From Cristatella mucedo (Eukaryota; Bryozoa; Phylactolaemata; Cristatellidae), in NCBI GenBank assembly GCA_009760855.2, contig WPIO01000019.1, forward strand, positions 5,371,501 to 5,435,500: a DNA stretch of 64,000 nt, written 5' to 3'. Made by a program: the position numbers and the translations under genes. Shown piece after piece: positions 49,101 to 63,431 of this stretch. Under the pieces are notes generated by a model. The model ran no database searches. It worked only from the letters and a program-made list of their open reading frames with translations, and had not been told where the DNA came from. Each line of letters opens with the position of its first letter. Within the stretch, counting starts at the first letter, position 1.

Positions 49101-49937
49101 CATGGAATGACTTTGGCACTGCAACTGTGTGTACCTCGATTGGAGACACAGTTCCATTAGACAAGCACAAATAAAGTCAAGCAGCCACATCGAGCAGTGA
49201 GTCAACCATAGCAGGTGAACGAACATAAACTGGCCCTCGAGCATGCTCTCTTACATGCACACAAACTCTGCTGGTCTACTTGAGCAAAGCTTTGAAGTGC
49301 ACGGCCCGTCTACTGCTGGCCACTCACCTTGAAAGCATTCTGTGAACTGTTCAGCAGAGATGTTGCGTTACGAGTAAGGACGGCCGACTTGGTGATCATG
49401 CCCTCGAGGTGTGCTTTGTCTTCGTTGACGCTGGCCAGTTTCTCCTGGACCAAGCGCAGCTGCTGCTGCAGATCGCCTAACAGGCCAGCGACGTCGAAAG
49501 ACACGACAAGAGAGCTGTCAGCCTGCTGCAGCAGGTCGCTGATGCGGTTAGCAACGTCCAGAAGTGCCTTCGTCATTTGTCGGAATACATGCGACTGATC
49601 CTCGACCTGATTCTCATATGCTCTCACCCTCTCGAGAACTACAAAGGTAAAAAGTCAAGGTCAACTCTAACGAATGAAGACTGCCGTTTGCGATGTGCAA
49701 TTGAGGGAGAGAGAGTGAGTGACTGAGAAAGAGGGAGAGAGGAGGGGATGGAGGAAGGGAGAGAGGAGAGAGGGGGAGAGAGAGGAGAGAGAGAGAGGGG
49801 GGAAGAGAGAGGGGGAGAGAGGCGGGAGAGAGAGGGAGAGAGAGAGGGGGAGAGAGAGGGGGAGAGAGAGGGGGAGAGAGAGGGGGAGAGAGAGGGGGAG
49901 GGAGAGAGAGAGAGAGAGAGGGGGAGAGAGAGGAGAG

Positions 49938-50008
<71 letters not shown>

Positions 50009-53000
50009 GAGGCATGGATAGGCAAACAGAAAGAGGTTGAGCAGATTGAGAGAGATGGCATAGAAAGAAAAGGAGAGCGAGAGAACAGAGATTCCTTATT
50101 TCAAGCAGAGCTCTTGAACTCGTGTCGCATAGAGCATACGAAACAAGATGCATCGGTGCATGCAAATCAGGAACCGTACTAATTATTTAAAAAAGGTAGA
50201 GCATCTGCAGTCGGCTCAGCCAGCTGAACGCCAACCAGCCCTGGCCGTGAGCGACCAGCAGTGAGCACACGAGAGCGCGCGACCTACGAGCCGTGGCATT
50301 GGCGCTCTCGACGTCGGCGTCGGCCTTGTGCTTCTCAATCAGCGGGAAGCTGGCCTCCATCTTAGCAACAAGCTCGCGTGCCTCACGCAGCATTCGATCG
50401 GCGTTGACGAGCTGCTGGCTCTTCAGCACGTCCGATCGCCTCTGCGACATGTAGGCGAGGGTTTCTGCAACCGCAAGGCGCACATTGTGCTCTAGTGCCG
50501 CCTGCAGTGGTCCAGCACTACTTGCCGCAACGCATGCTGCTGCTGCTGCTGCTGGCCAGCCCGCCTCGGTCGGACGTGGGCCGGAACTCTGCACTGCCAG
50601 CGGGCCCCTGCAAAGAGCATGGCCACTCCGCCTGCTGCTCACCGCCTATTCTCGCGGTGGCCGAGTTCACGGTGACGTTGACGGCGCCGACTGTCTCGAG
50701 CGCCTTGAAGTAGCTGCTGTCGGCGAACAGAGGATCCGACAGGATGCGGTCGGCCGTGGCTTCGGATGCCGAGATCAGTGCGTCGAAGTCGGGGAACATC
50801 TCCTGAGCCCTGAGCAGTGCACTGTCGTTCGCTGGCGACTTCGGCAAGCTGGCCAGAGACTCCTGCAACAGTGGCCGAGTGGCATCGAAGCATTATTTCG
50901 ACGGCCGAGCAGTCGGAGCCACTCAGCGGCCACGGCCACTTGTTCATTCTCCTGTTCATTCATTCTTGACCCGAGACAGGCTAGCAGCGCGAGTGCCAGC
51001 TGCCATGCCACCCTGGGCTTCCGATCGGGCCACTCATAGGCAGTGGGAAACACCTTGACCTTGCCAGATCAGGCGATCGAAAGCGGGCTGCAGGAAGGTG
51101 CCTGGTGACAAGCCGTCTGGCATGCCCTCCCCGGGTGTGTCCACCATGTGCTCCGACCCCGGGTGCCCCACACGATTCGACATGAGCAAGTGCTGATCCG
51201 AAAGGAAAGAGGGCACGGATTCGTAGACGGATTTTGCAGCGATGGTGACCTTCAGTCAGCTTGAGCGAACGCGAGCCAGCGAGCAGTTAGCAAATGAGCC
51301 AGTGATTTCCTTTGCCACTCCCGGCGGCTGCATGGCGCTGCCGCCGGGAGTGGTCGCTGCCGATCCACTGCATGCGGCACAGATGCGCCGCCTTCTTTCC
51401 GCAGGTGGAAGGAAGGCGGTGCTGCCACTCGCCACTGCTCACCTCGAGACCCGCGGCGGAGGCGTTGAGCTCTCGCAACTTGCGCTCGGCTTCCTTGCTG
51501 ACCGTGATGCGATTCAGACCAGTCATCGTCTCGTTGAGACTGCTTGCCAGTCGGTCCGTGTCGTCGAGCAAGGTGTGCACACAGCTGTCGCAGCCTACGA
51601 GCAAGGGCAGGAAAGCGGATGCAAGTGCAGCAGCTACATCAAAGCGGCCACCCGCAAGGCTAGCAGGCGACTGTGTGTGGTCGCTCTCTGGTCCAGCTGG
51701 GCAAGTGGGCCCTGCGGACTGGACGGGCGGGTCGAGATGGCATTTTTGTGTTGCGTAACTAGGTCATTCCAAATAGACTGACCGTCTGCTCGAGTTCGAG
51801 CAGACGAGGCCAGCAAGCTGCGCACTCGCGAGGTGCAGGCGTGTACACACCCTGAGCTCCTAAGGGGAGTGGGGTGGCGGCGGTGGTGGGAGGACACGGC
51901 ACTCACTTTCGCAGCCTCGGTCGGGTATGAGCACCCAGCGCGGCTCGCAGCGGTCGCAGTGCTCTCCGGTGACACCTGGCTGGCACTGGCAGATGCCTGT
52001 CATCACATCGCATCTCGTGGCTCCCGGGTAGTGACAGCTGCACTCTGTTGAACGGACAAAGAAAGAGAGCGAGCTAGCTAGCTAGCTAAAACTATGAGAG
52101 GGGGAGAACGCTGCCTGCAAAGGGGTGATGCCTTTGCTGCTGCAATCGCTCACAGCTGTGATCGCTCGGACGCGAGGCAAGCCAAGAATAAAAGCCAGCA
52201 CCGACCGACCGACAGACTGACTGACGGACGGAGAGGAAGATACTGTGCAGCCGCAAATCTGCGGCGATCGTGCGGCAGCATTATCTGGAGCCACCGACCA
52301 GCCTCGTCGATGAGGTAGGCAAAGACAGCAAGCGAGTCGTGGTGCCGTTGCCGCCCAGCCTCTCATGGAGTCACACGGACGCCAGAAAGCTAAGTGGGGG
52401 GGAGGCAAACACAGTGAAAAAGCTGCAACGGGGGGGGGGGGGGGGGCGCGCGAGGACGTGCGGGCGAGCGCAAAGTGCTCCCACCTTTGCAGCCGCTGGT
52501 GCTGTAGTTCCAGTGCCTCGGAGCACACTGGTCACAGCGACGGCCAACGACGCCCTTCTGGCAGACGCACTGGCCCGTCACCAGATCGCACTGGGCCGAG
52601 CTGGACCCGGCTTGACACGAGCAGGCCGTGCAGCCGTTTCCCGAAGCAAAGCCGAAAGTGTTTGGCTACAACGAATGCCCACAAACACAAACGTAGCGAT
52701 GGCGATGCCTCGACGGATCATTCCGAGCAGCGCTCGGCAGCGAGAGGTGGAAAATGGCTGACTGACTGTGCACGCCCCTCACCGCGCATCGGTCGCAACG
52801 GTCGCCGACCACGTTTGGCTTGCAGAAGCACTGTCCGGTCGCCTTGTCGCATCCCGACGAGCCGGTGCGGTCGCAGTCGCATTCTAGAAGCACAAAGACG
52901 TCGCAGGCGTCGCAGCGGCAAGCAGAGCCACGAGAAAATCATTGCGCACATTATTGCAGCGGGCGAGGCGGGCAGGGCAGGGCACACACACACACCTGTG

Positions 53001-53669
53001 CAGTTCTTTGAGTCCACGGCATCACCCCAGAAGAAATCCTGGCACTGCTCGCACGAGTCACCGAACGTGTTCGCCAAGCAGCGCAGGCAGTGGCCAAACG
53101 TCGGGTGACAGCCGCTTGGGTCGCTGCGATCGATGTTGTCGTTGCAGCCACACGGAATGCAGCTGCCCGGCTTGCCGAACGGATCGCCGAAGAAGCCCGG
53201 CGCGCATCTGCAGAGCGATGGAGAGAGCGGCGGAGAGCAAGAGCTTGAGGACAAGAGGGCTAGGCTCCGCTGCAAGAGCCAAGCCAACCGACAACCGCCA
53301 AAGACGGCCAACACGTTGCCCATCGTGCCGTCCAGCGGCGGCAGCGGTCGGGCGACTGACGGGCGGCGCAGTGGCAGCGTACTTTTCGCAGAACGGTGGC
53401 AGGTAGCCCGGCGGGCAGTCGCAGCTGAGCATGCGTCCGTCGGACGTGGCCGAGCAGCTCTTGGCGAAGTTGTTGCTGGCGGTGGGCATCGGGCATGAGC
53501 AGATGGTGCAGCCACCTGTGGGCGGATCGCCGTAGTAGCCCGGCACGCACTGCTCGCAGTGGTCGCCCATCGTGTTGTTTTGGCAGCCCTGAAACGGAGC
53601 CAAGATTGGCAGTGCACTCGCTTTGAGCAGCAGCGGCTTGAGCTAGAAAAAACTACGTGGGGTGAGAAC

Positions 53670-53743
<74 letters not shown>

Positions 53744-54947
53744 CGAGTCGGTGAGCAAGCACGATGGACAGCAGAAGAGAAGTCTACCAAAGTCGCTAGC
53801 TTACCAGGCACCTTCCTGTCTCGGGGTCACAGCGGCTGCTGTGGCCGTTGCACTCGCAAGGCACGCACACCTCGCGCTGGTGTGGCTCAGAGCGCAGGTA
53901 GAAGCCCTCGGCACAGTCCTGTGGCGGCAGACAGACAGCGGCACGCCGATGCATGCGTGCGCTCGAGCACACCACACACACTTTGGCAGCAGTCGCTGCC
54001 CGGTGCGATTTTCGGCAAGCCTCTCGCCGCCGGGCGCAGAGCGTACAGGAGTAGGCAGCAACGAAGTTGGACCGAGGGCGGGCGTGCAATAGAAAGCACA
54101 GACGCCTAAGATGGCAGCGGTGTGGCCGATAGGGTCGGCGCGAGGCAGTGTCCCTCCCTGACGGCACTCACCTCGCAAGAAGTACCCTTGTACTGCGGTG
54201 GGCATTGACAGATCTCGACGTTCAGCACTGCCGTGGGGCCCAGCATGGAAGCGTGGGGCTCAGCGGACGCCGAGGCCGACAACCCGGTGAGTGGCTGGCC
54301 TGCCTGGTCCACGGCCATTCCAAGCTTCACAGCCGACAACCTGGCATACAAGCGCAGCAGCTCGTCGTTGGTTTGAGCAGCACGTGGAAGCAGCTGCACT
54401 CAGCAGCAGCAGCAGGCTACACACGGCGCTGAGCAGGCTACCAAGGCAGAAGATTTGTGCAGCCACAGGCTGCAAGCAAGCGCTAGTCAACATCCGGCTC
54501 AAAGCAGTGGCCAGCCACTACGGTCAGGAAGGAGCCTTGAGCAGCCGTAAAGGCTCACTAGATAAAGCAGTTGCTTGTCACGACCTCGGTCCCGAGGTCG
54601 TGGGTTCGAATCCTGCACTGGGCGATCCTTTATCGCTGCTGCAAGCGGTGGTGATAGCCGTAAAAACTCTTCTGTCGCTATACAAAAGAGGCTGTTCAAT
54701 CAGCTAAGTATATATTGAGCAAAGATGGACACGTGCCTGTTCGGTCTGTGTTCGTTCACTCTCAGAGAGCGCAACCGATAATTGGCAAGGGCATCGAGCA
54801 TTAAAGTCGCTCAGCACTCGCCTATGAGACAAAGCCAGGGAGTCGGCCATCGAGCAGCCAACGACTCGGTCGCACGTGCGCACTCACACATGCGCGAACA
54901 CACACACGTGCACCTGCTTGCTCACACTGCGGAAAAACGCAGTCATG

Positions 54948-54998
<51 letters not shown>

Positions 54999-57900
54999 GG
55001 ACGGACGGACGGACGGACAGACAGACAGACGGACAGACAGGCGGACAGACAGGCGGACAGACGGAGACAGTGACAGAAAGAGAGAGAGAGAGAAGAGAGG
55101 GAGCTGAGAGAGAGAGAGAGAGAGAGATAGAGACAGAGAGATGCAGAGAGATACAGCGCTGTACAATCTATCACAGCGTCAGATGCACGGTTGCTGCCTA
55201 AGAATACGTGACTGTGGTTGCAGCGGCCAACTCAGTAGCGTAACGTGCCAGGCAGCCGTCGATGGTGGAAAGGGGCCTATAGCATCGCACATGCAACTCG
55301 CGCACGCTGCCTAACAACAACTTACGTGAATTTGGTGGCCTCGCTCCAGCTGCCCGCCTTGATCTCGATGGCTTGCAACTTGGACAGCACCAGCATTAGC
55401 TGGTCCCGGGTCACAGGCGAGCCAGTCGTTTCGTGTCGCAAGTTGCTCTGAAATGAAGTCGATTGTAAAGTTATCTATACCAACAAGTCAGACCGCTGCA
55501 GGTACCAGGCAGAGCAGACAAAGCAGCAAGCCTCCTTGGCTTTTGCATGGCCGGCTGCAATCAGAGGGCAAGCAGACCTGCACGCCGCACGACGTGCTAC
55601 ACAGGTGCAGACGCTTGACTATATTTCGGTATGCAGCACACAATGACCATTACAGCCGGACAGACGGACGGCACGACTGTATTGCCACTCGCCCATACCC
55701 TAACGTGACAGCGCAGGCCGGTCTCTGCTAAGCAGCAAACTCTTGACGTCCGGGCGCAAACTCTTTTAGTCTTCACTTGCTAGCGTCGAAGGCAGCAGCC
55801 AATAGCTTAAGGTGGAATGTCAAGAAAATACTTTTATAACTACCTATCTCTGCATCATATGCGACTTGTGCACCCAACTTGTTGACCCTTGGTAGATTGA
55901 GGTACACGTGTGAAGCTTAATGATGTGCACACTTGTAACTTTTAAAGATGTTCATTTACAGTATACCTTTCTTCCTTATAAAATCCATAACTCGGCTAGT
56001 ACTTCGGGGATGAGCGCAATTTGAAATGTGAGTCCAGCTCTGCTTGCAACACATTGCGATAGTTTATTTCTGATTTTAGAGGGACACATTTTGCTATACG
56101 TGTCCATGGTGGCAGACAAAATAAAGCTCTAGTGTGCTTGATGACCCACACAACCACCAACCATCTTGGCAGCCATTTGCACTACTTGCCTCGAGCAGGT
56201 CAAGCTTGACCTGGTAGCTTGCCGCAGATATGCCGACCCGCTCGTACACGAGCGTCATGCCGCGACCGCGCAGACGAACGTCTGGTCCTCGCAGCACGAC
56301 ACCGGCTTGCCTGTCGACCGAGTAGCTGTAAGTCAGCTGACTGCCGTACGAAGTCACCTGACCGAGCACCAAACGAAAAGAAAAAAGCCGACTGTTGACT
56401 CCGACCCGAGAATCCTGCTATGAATCTTGCATTTACGGCCGCCGAGCCTTATGGCAACTGTCAGGTGTGCTGCGACCTACGAGCATACCTTGTTGCCCAG
56501 ATAGGCTGGCGGGGCGCCCCAGTAGTGAGCAGCCACAGGCGATGTAGAATCAGAGAGAGCGCTCACACCAGACGGCGTGACGACCGTCACCGTGGCATCG
56601 ACGTCGCTAAACGTCCATGGGCCGGTCATGTCCTCCACCTGTGCGATCGAGAGGCTCGCCTAGTTAAGAGCTGCGACCATTGCGCACAGCTGCAAAGAGA
56701 GGGTGAGAGAGAGAGATAGAGAGGGAGAGAGACAGAGTGAGCAAGAGAGCGGAAAGAGCCGACGAGGTCATCGAAGCAGGTGCACGGCTGGCACGTAATT
56801 AGTGCAACTGAGTGCCGCAGCAGCAGCAGCACTGCAGCGTCCCCAGAGGACGATGAGCTAGCACTCACTATGCTGAGCAGGTAGCTGGAGCTCAGGCAGC
56901 TGGTCGTCTTGCCGAAGCAGAAGCACTGCGTGCAGCCCTTGGGGTTGCGCGACTCGAGGTAGAACGTGCCGGGCCGGCAGCGGCCACAAGCGTCGCCGAT
57001 CGTGTTCTCCTTGCACAGGCACCGGCCGCTCGTCTTGTCGCACGTCTCGTCCACGGTGCCTGCGGGATCGCAGCCGCAGTCGCTGCACGCCGGAAAGTTG
57101 TAGTAGCCGTCCTTGCATCGGTCGCACTGGCGGCCTCCGACGTTGGGCTTGCAGTCGCACTATGGCCGACGCAGGCGAGCTTGAGCGAGTCGAGCTTTCG
57201 AGCGCAGGCAGGCACGCAGGCAGAGGCGAGGGGACTGGTTGGGGGCGCGAGAGAAGAAATGCAAGGCTCGCTGTGTTCGCTCGCTCTTGCACGACTCGGG
57301 CAACTCAGGCAAGCCAGCCAGACGGTCGGGGTCGGCAGCATAGGGAGCAAAGCACCTGTCCGAGTCGAACGTCGCACGTCGTGTTGCCATTGAGAACGCC
57401 CTCCTCGTTGCACCGGCAGTCCTCGCAGCCGATCATCGGGTCGAGGCCAAACGTTTCGGCGACGCACGTGTCGCAGTTGCGTCCGGTCACTCGCGGCGGG
57501 CATATGCACGCGCCGGTCGTCGGCTCGCAGAGCGCCGGGCACCGGCAGACTGTGAGCGAGCGCAGAGGATCACGATCGCATCACGCACCCTCACGCCTCT
57601 TCCAATTGCCTTCGCGAGTGGGCGAGAGCACGAGCGCCCCAGCTCCCATCGCATCTCGCGGCCGCCTCACACTGCAAGCACGCGCCGAATCGGCACTGTG
57701 CAGCGAGCGCGCTCCTGTCATCATCGTAGGTGGCTTCCTCCCCCCCTCTGGGGCAAAGGCGTGCAGCGGCGGCGGCGGCACGGATGTACTCACGCTTGCA
57801 GTCGGGGAAGCCATAGTAGCCCGTGGCGCAGGCCGTGCACTGGCGACCAATGACGTTCGGCCGGCAGCGGCACTGCCCTCCGAACTCGTTGCACTTGAGG

Positions 57901-60900
57901 TCGAGCGAGCCGCGGCTATCGCAGCCGCACTGCAGCGCGCCGTTGTTGTGCTCGGCCGTGATGGAGAACACCGACTGCCGGCAGAAGACGGAGGCCGTGC
58001 TGGGGCTGCAAGGCAAAAGTGTGCCACCTTCACCTTCACCTCCACCTCGTCTTGCGGCTGCTGGCAGCAGCTACAGCAGCTGCGTCGAAGCAAGCCTCGC
58101 GCTGGCGCATCGGCCGAATTGTGCAGGGGGGTGGGGTGGGGGGAGGGGGGCCAAAGGCGGGAGCGAGCCAGCCACCGTGTCCTTACTCGACGTGAAACGT
58201 GCCGTCGTTGGAGCACTGCGTGATGAATGCGGCAGAGAGGTCCAGAGGCTCGAGGTTGAGCAGGACGGACGGGTTGAAGTCGAAGCTGGGCACGGCCAGC
58301 AGGTAGTCGATCCAGACGGTCGCGTTGTGGCCTTGCGACTTCGAGGGCGCCGGCGGCATCACTTGAACCGTTATGTTCGGCGATGGAAGCACGCTGAGCA
58401 CGTGACTCTCGCTGTCGTAAGTGTAAAACTCGACGAGCGCTCGGCAGCCGGCCACGTTGGGGCAGTAGACGGCGTCGATGTAGCCTGTTCGGATCGCAGA
58501 CGTCATTCAAACGGCGCGTCAGAGTCAAGGAGCATGCAGGCACAAGAGGAGCTGCGATGATCGAGCAGCCGCGCGAGTGAACTGATGCGAGCCTCAGGTG
58601 GTGGACAGGTGCGAGCCTCACCAGGATAGGGAATGCCGTTGGCCGTTACGGTCAGGTTGACGACGATGCCGGTATGGCGCGGCTGATGGTATTGCACCAC
58701 GAACACGTGCGGCTCCGTGTTGGGCAGCGTGAGGTAGATGAACACTTCGCGCTGCAATTTTCGCCGAGGTCAATTGATTAGCCGCGACTTCAACACAGAT
58801 GTGGTTCGGCGGCCAGCAGAATCGCAAACCGTCTGAATTTCAGCCTGATCTGACACGGCAGCGAGCCACCACAGACATTTCGGAGCAGAGTCACGTCGCA
58901 GAGCAACAGAACAGACAGTGCAGATTGGTGCTAGTTAGCAGCTCTACGCGTTCGCTCGCTCTGGCCTCGCGCTTACGTGGCCAGGGTGCAGCTTGACGAG
59001 GCCCGTGGCGGCGCTGTTGGCACCGAGTGTCTCCGGCAGGTCTGTCGCTCTCAGATTCTCGTTGGGGCTTGCTTCGGCTTCGGCCTTGACCGCCGTCGGC
59101 CAATCGGGGTAGCGCACGGTCTGGCACCTGAGCGTGCGACATCGAAGAGGAAAAGATGAGTGACACGAAGCGAATGATGGCTAAGCGGCGGCTCTGACTC
59201 AGCGGCACGTGCGCTTGCAAGCTTGCGTCGCTCGCTATCGCGACCGAGACAATAGCGTTTGTGCAAGGAAAGGACGATCCATCCAGGGGATCTGCCTTTT
59301 CTGCTTGCTTTTTTCAGGTCCACGCTCGACCAGCAAAAGGAAGCGCTTGAGCGGTCGGTCGTCCTCTTACTCATCCTTGAAGCGAATGCAGCTAACGGCC
59401 GGCTTCAAAATCCGAGTGTCCCAATGATTGCGAGGAATGGCGGTCACGCTCTCCTGCAATAGAGGTAAACTTGTCACGTGGCAGCTTGAGCGGTGGCAGC
59501 AGTAGGCGAAGCAGCGGCCAATGCGTTCTTTTCTTCACGAGATCGAACGCTAGAGATGGCAGCGGAGAAGCGCGCCCTAGAGCTCACCACGGCGACTTCT
59601 TCGTTCGTGTCCGGCAGCAAGGCGACAGAAATGGGTCCTGGCTGGAGGCTGAACGCTTTGATGCGACCCGAGGCGTCGACGACCACCTGCCGGCACAGCG
59701 ACGAGTACTGGCAGCGATACAGCACGGCCTTTCCATCCTCCGCCGACGCCGGGTCACTCCCATTGCCCGACAGGCTAACGGTGGCCGTCAGGGAGCGAGC
59801 TGGGTTGATGTACGTCACCAGGATCACGTACTGTCCTTGCGCCGGGATGGCGAGATCGAACTGCGTGCGAGGCTGGAACAAACCGGCGCAACGGCTAGCT
59901 CTGACACGGGGGCGGGTCAGGCGTGAGCTGAGTAGAGCCGTCGTCGATGCGAGCCGCCCCTGAGCGAGTCCACTGAGTTGGCAAAAAATGGGGACACTGA
60001 CTAAGAAAAAGGGCCTGCAAGGCATCGGCCTAGCGCACTGCAGACATGCGGACTGCGAGCGTGCTCATGGGACAAGAGCTCGTGCTCGACGCCATGCCGG
60101 CCACGCGACGGCAAGCAACCCCCCCTCCAATCCTAGAAGGGACCGAGCAGCACTGGAGGTTTTTGACAACTGCTCGTGGGTAGGTAGGTAGGTCTCCATT
60201 TTTTTCGAGGTCTAGCTGAGCTTCGGAAGGAGTTACCTTGCTTCGAGCTGCCACGACGAGCTGCGGTGAGCCGACGGCAAGCAGTACGTCATCGTTGGCG
60301 TAAAGCTGCGGCGACTGCTTCGTACCGGTGCTGTCTAGTGCATACGCGCTGTCGTAGGTGGATCGGGGGTACGGCGATACGTCGACGTAGACGTAATGAA
60401 GGCACCTGCACAAACCGTACGGGCGAGGCCTCCATCACTTGATGGATACCTTAGCGACAACTTGGCAAGCACGAAGGGCACGACCCTTCACGTCGCGAGC
60501 GCCTTCGCTAGCCGCACGCCCGGTTGGCATCGCAGCTCTAATGCGCTTGCACATTTACCCCGTAAAGGCACTCAAACTGAACTTACGGCTTTCCGTTGTC
60601 TGGAGCTAGGCAGGGCATCTTCACCCTGTCCTGCAGCACCGAGGCTTCGTAGTACGGCTGCGGCAGCAGCACCATGTAGTCCTACGACCACGCAGCAGCA
60701 GAGGCGAGTTTGGCGGCCAGCAGAGACACCGCCGACCCCGGCCTGCATGCGGGTCGCTGCCACAAGCTGCCCGGCAAGGGCGCGTATTCATCGTTGTGAT
60801 TGTCACTATCAGCTCCACACTGCCGCCGCCGAGCAGTTGAGAGGTGGGTAGAGCGAGCTACGCTGCCGGGATGGTGGCAAGACCGAGCTCGCACGCAGAG

Positions 60901-61555
60901 GACATGCAGCAAGCGAGCCGCTGCCGCCGCAGCTGCCATGCAGGCAGGCGCACGAGCTCGGCGCCGCTTGCCAGTGCCGGTGTCGTCGTCGTCTCGCGAG
61001 CGACAGTCGTGCAGTGGGCGGCAGCATGAGCACGCACGGGATTTGCATCGAGATTCACGGCCAATCGGTGGGCGATGTGCGTGCGTGAGCGCGCGTTTGA
61101 GAGCATGTGCGTGTCCATGACGGATGCGCCCTCTCACTCGATGGAGCACCGAAAGAGGTTAGGAGGATAACTCGTGCTACAGCCTACATAAACGGCAATG
61201 GCCAACTGGGAACGTTAGTCGACTATCCAGTGTGATTCGGCAGCTGGGCCATCGAAGGGAAGCATCTGCATCGAGTAAGGTGGAGGAGTTAGCCGGGGCT
61301 TGCCTCCACTTACCACCAGCATGGTTTCTGAAACCTAACGCAGTGAGAACAAGACGCGAGATGTAGCGAGGTACATGTACAAGAGGGAATCACCGATTTT
61401 CGAGTGAAGCTCGCAAATCGCTTAAGGAACCCCTGGCTGAGCTTCATAATCGAAACCCTGTCAATTTTAGCTGCAAGCATAGCGATGACATTGCAACCAC
61501 TAATCCCCTACAGCCGTGCTTTGCTCAAAGTGCCACCCAGACACGATGCCGATAG

Positions 61556-61622
<67 letters not shown>

Positions 61623-63385
61623 CTGGTAGAACGCCTCGTGTAAGGGCCCTGACTGCTGCAGCAGACCAGCCTAGCGCTGAACCACAGTCCAGCGCATGCA
61701 CTCACAACGTAGAGTTCGTTGTCGGTCTTCAGTGACACGGTCCACTTGCCAGATGACAACAGGAAGGACGTGCCCGTCATAGCAAACCTGGGTCCATCAC
61801 TGTAAGATGGCAGTCGCACTAGGTTATACAGTGCACAGTATTGGCATCAGCAGAAGCAACGACGAGATTCGCGCGACTGCTGCCGAGGCGTCAATGGTCC
61901 TGTGTAACTACATTCAGAACTGACTAGCGTTCGGCCCAGACTTGTTGGGCTCCAGCCTGAACCGGTTCTTCAAAGAGTCACTCATATTTTTCATTTTAGC
62001 TGCACACTCTGCACTGATGACGAGAATCCGCCTATTTTCAGCTTCATAGCATTGCTAAAATTCGGGCTTGTTTAGATAAAGATACCACGTCCAAGTTAGT
62101 TCATGCATTCGTGACATCCCGTCTCGACTTCTGCAACTCACTGCTTACTGGCCTACCAGCATGTGCGATCAGGCGATTGCAGCTTGTGCAAAACTCTGCA
62201 GCTAGGCTTGTCTGTCGTGAGCGTCGCAGTTGCCACATTACTCCACTTCTCGCCGATCTGCACTGGCTACCAGTCAAGCAGTGGATTGACTTCAAGGTTT
62301 TGTCCCTCACTTTTAGGTCCCTTCATTCTATGGCTCCAGCCTATCTGTCAGATATACTACCCCATCAGGCCAAGCATCGTACCACCCGCTTCTCGGAATC
62401 CAACAGTCTAGATAGAAATACCTCATACAAACCTTAAATCCTTTGGAGACCGTGCATTTAGTTCATATGCTCCCAAAGCCTGGAACTCCCTCCCGACCTG
62501 CGTCAAAACATCCCCTGACCTGACCACATTTAAAAGGAACCTAAAAACACACCTATTTAGGACAGCATTTAGTGGGTCCCTGTGATTCGTCTTTGATGTG
62601 CTTATGCGTGCTGACACTGTGCATGCTGCCACTAACCACATTTGCATGCTGACCCTGTGCATGTCACCCCTAACCATATTATTCATCTCGTTTGTTTTTC
62701 AAGCATGATTTTACTTACCATTCAATTGCATTTCACTTTGCAGCAAATGTAAAGCGCCTAGAGAGAGATTGAGTTCTCTGAGGGCGCTTTATCAAGTGAA
62801 TTATTATTTTTATTATTATTTATAATGGTCTGGCCGGCACGGCATTTCTGACTACTCAGCAGGACATTCGTTGCACACGGTACGATCAGTGAGCTCCATC
62901 TGTGTGAGCTACTGCTACAACTCCGGCTGCTCGTGGACCGAATACAGTCAGCAGCAGCAGCATTCTATGCAGCTTCTGAGAGGGGACAGCTCACTTGACA
63001 AGTAGGCGGCCTGTTTCATAGGCCGCCTACTTTGGCTAGTGGGGGAGGGGTTGGTGGTGCAGGTCAGTCCTATCTAGTTAGCAGGCTGCCACGTCATGGA
63101 GGAACACTTCAGCCACCGACCTCCGTGGCCGTATCTATCACCCGGCAGGGAAGGAAGACCCAAACCAAGCTTCGTTCACACGATCAAACTTTCTCTCCTC
63201 CCCAACCCTCTCCCTTTGTTGGCCGACTAGCCTCGCTGTTGGTCGCATTCTTCTGGGTCAAATGCAGCCCACCATTCTCCAGCCTCGCTCTCGACTGTGT
63301 CCACAGATATCTGTGTGTGCAGCAAGTCTTCCGGGCATACCTATAAGTCACTTGGCCGGTCCGGGCAACCGTAAGCATGCTAAGG

Positions 63386-63431
<46 letters not shown>

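Noticed and set aside
49614-50182. Ser/Leu-rich and Glu/Arg-rich open frames
   Set aside because: Products of the GA/CT simple repeat in laminin intron 25/26, not genes.
52365-53758. Long open frames on both strands (247 and 346 codons)
   Set aside because: They run through laminin exons, introns, a G run and a (TC)n repeat in the wrong frame. The correct LE frame and splice sites explain the region.
57162-58223. Long open frame (353 codons) on the plus strand
   Set aside because: It is antisense to laminin LE exons. GC-rich, Cys-rich coding sequence leaves the opposite strand open, and the translation has no domain.
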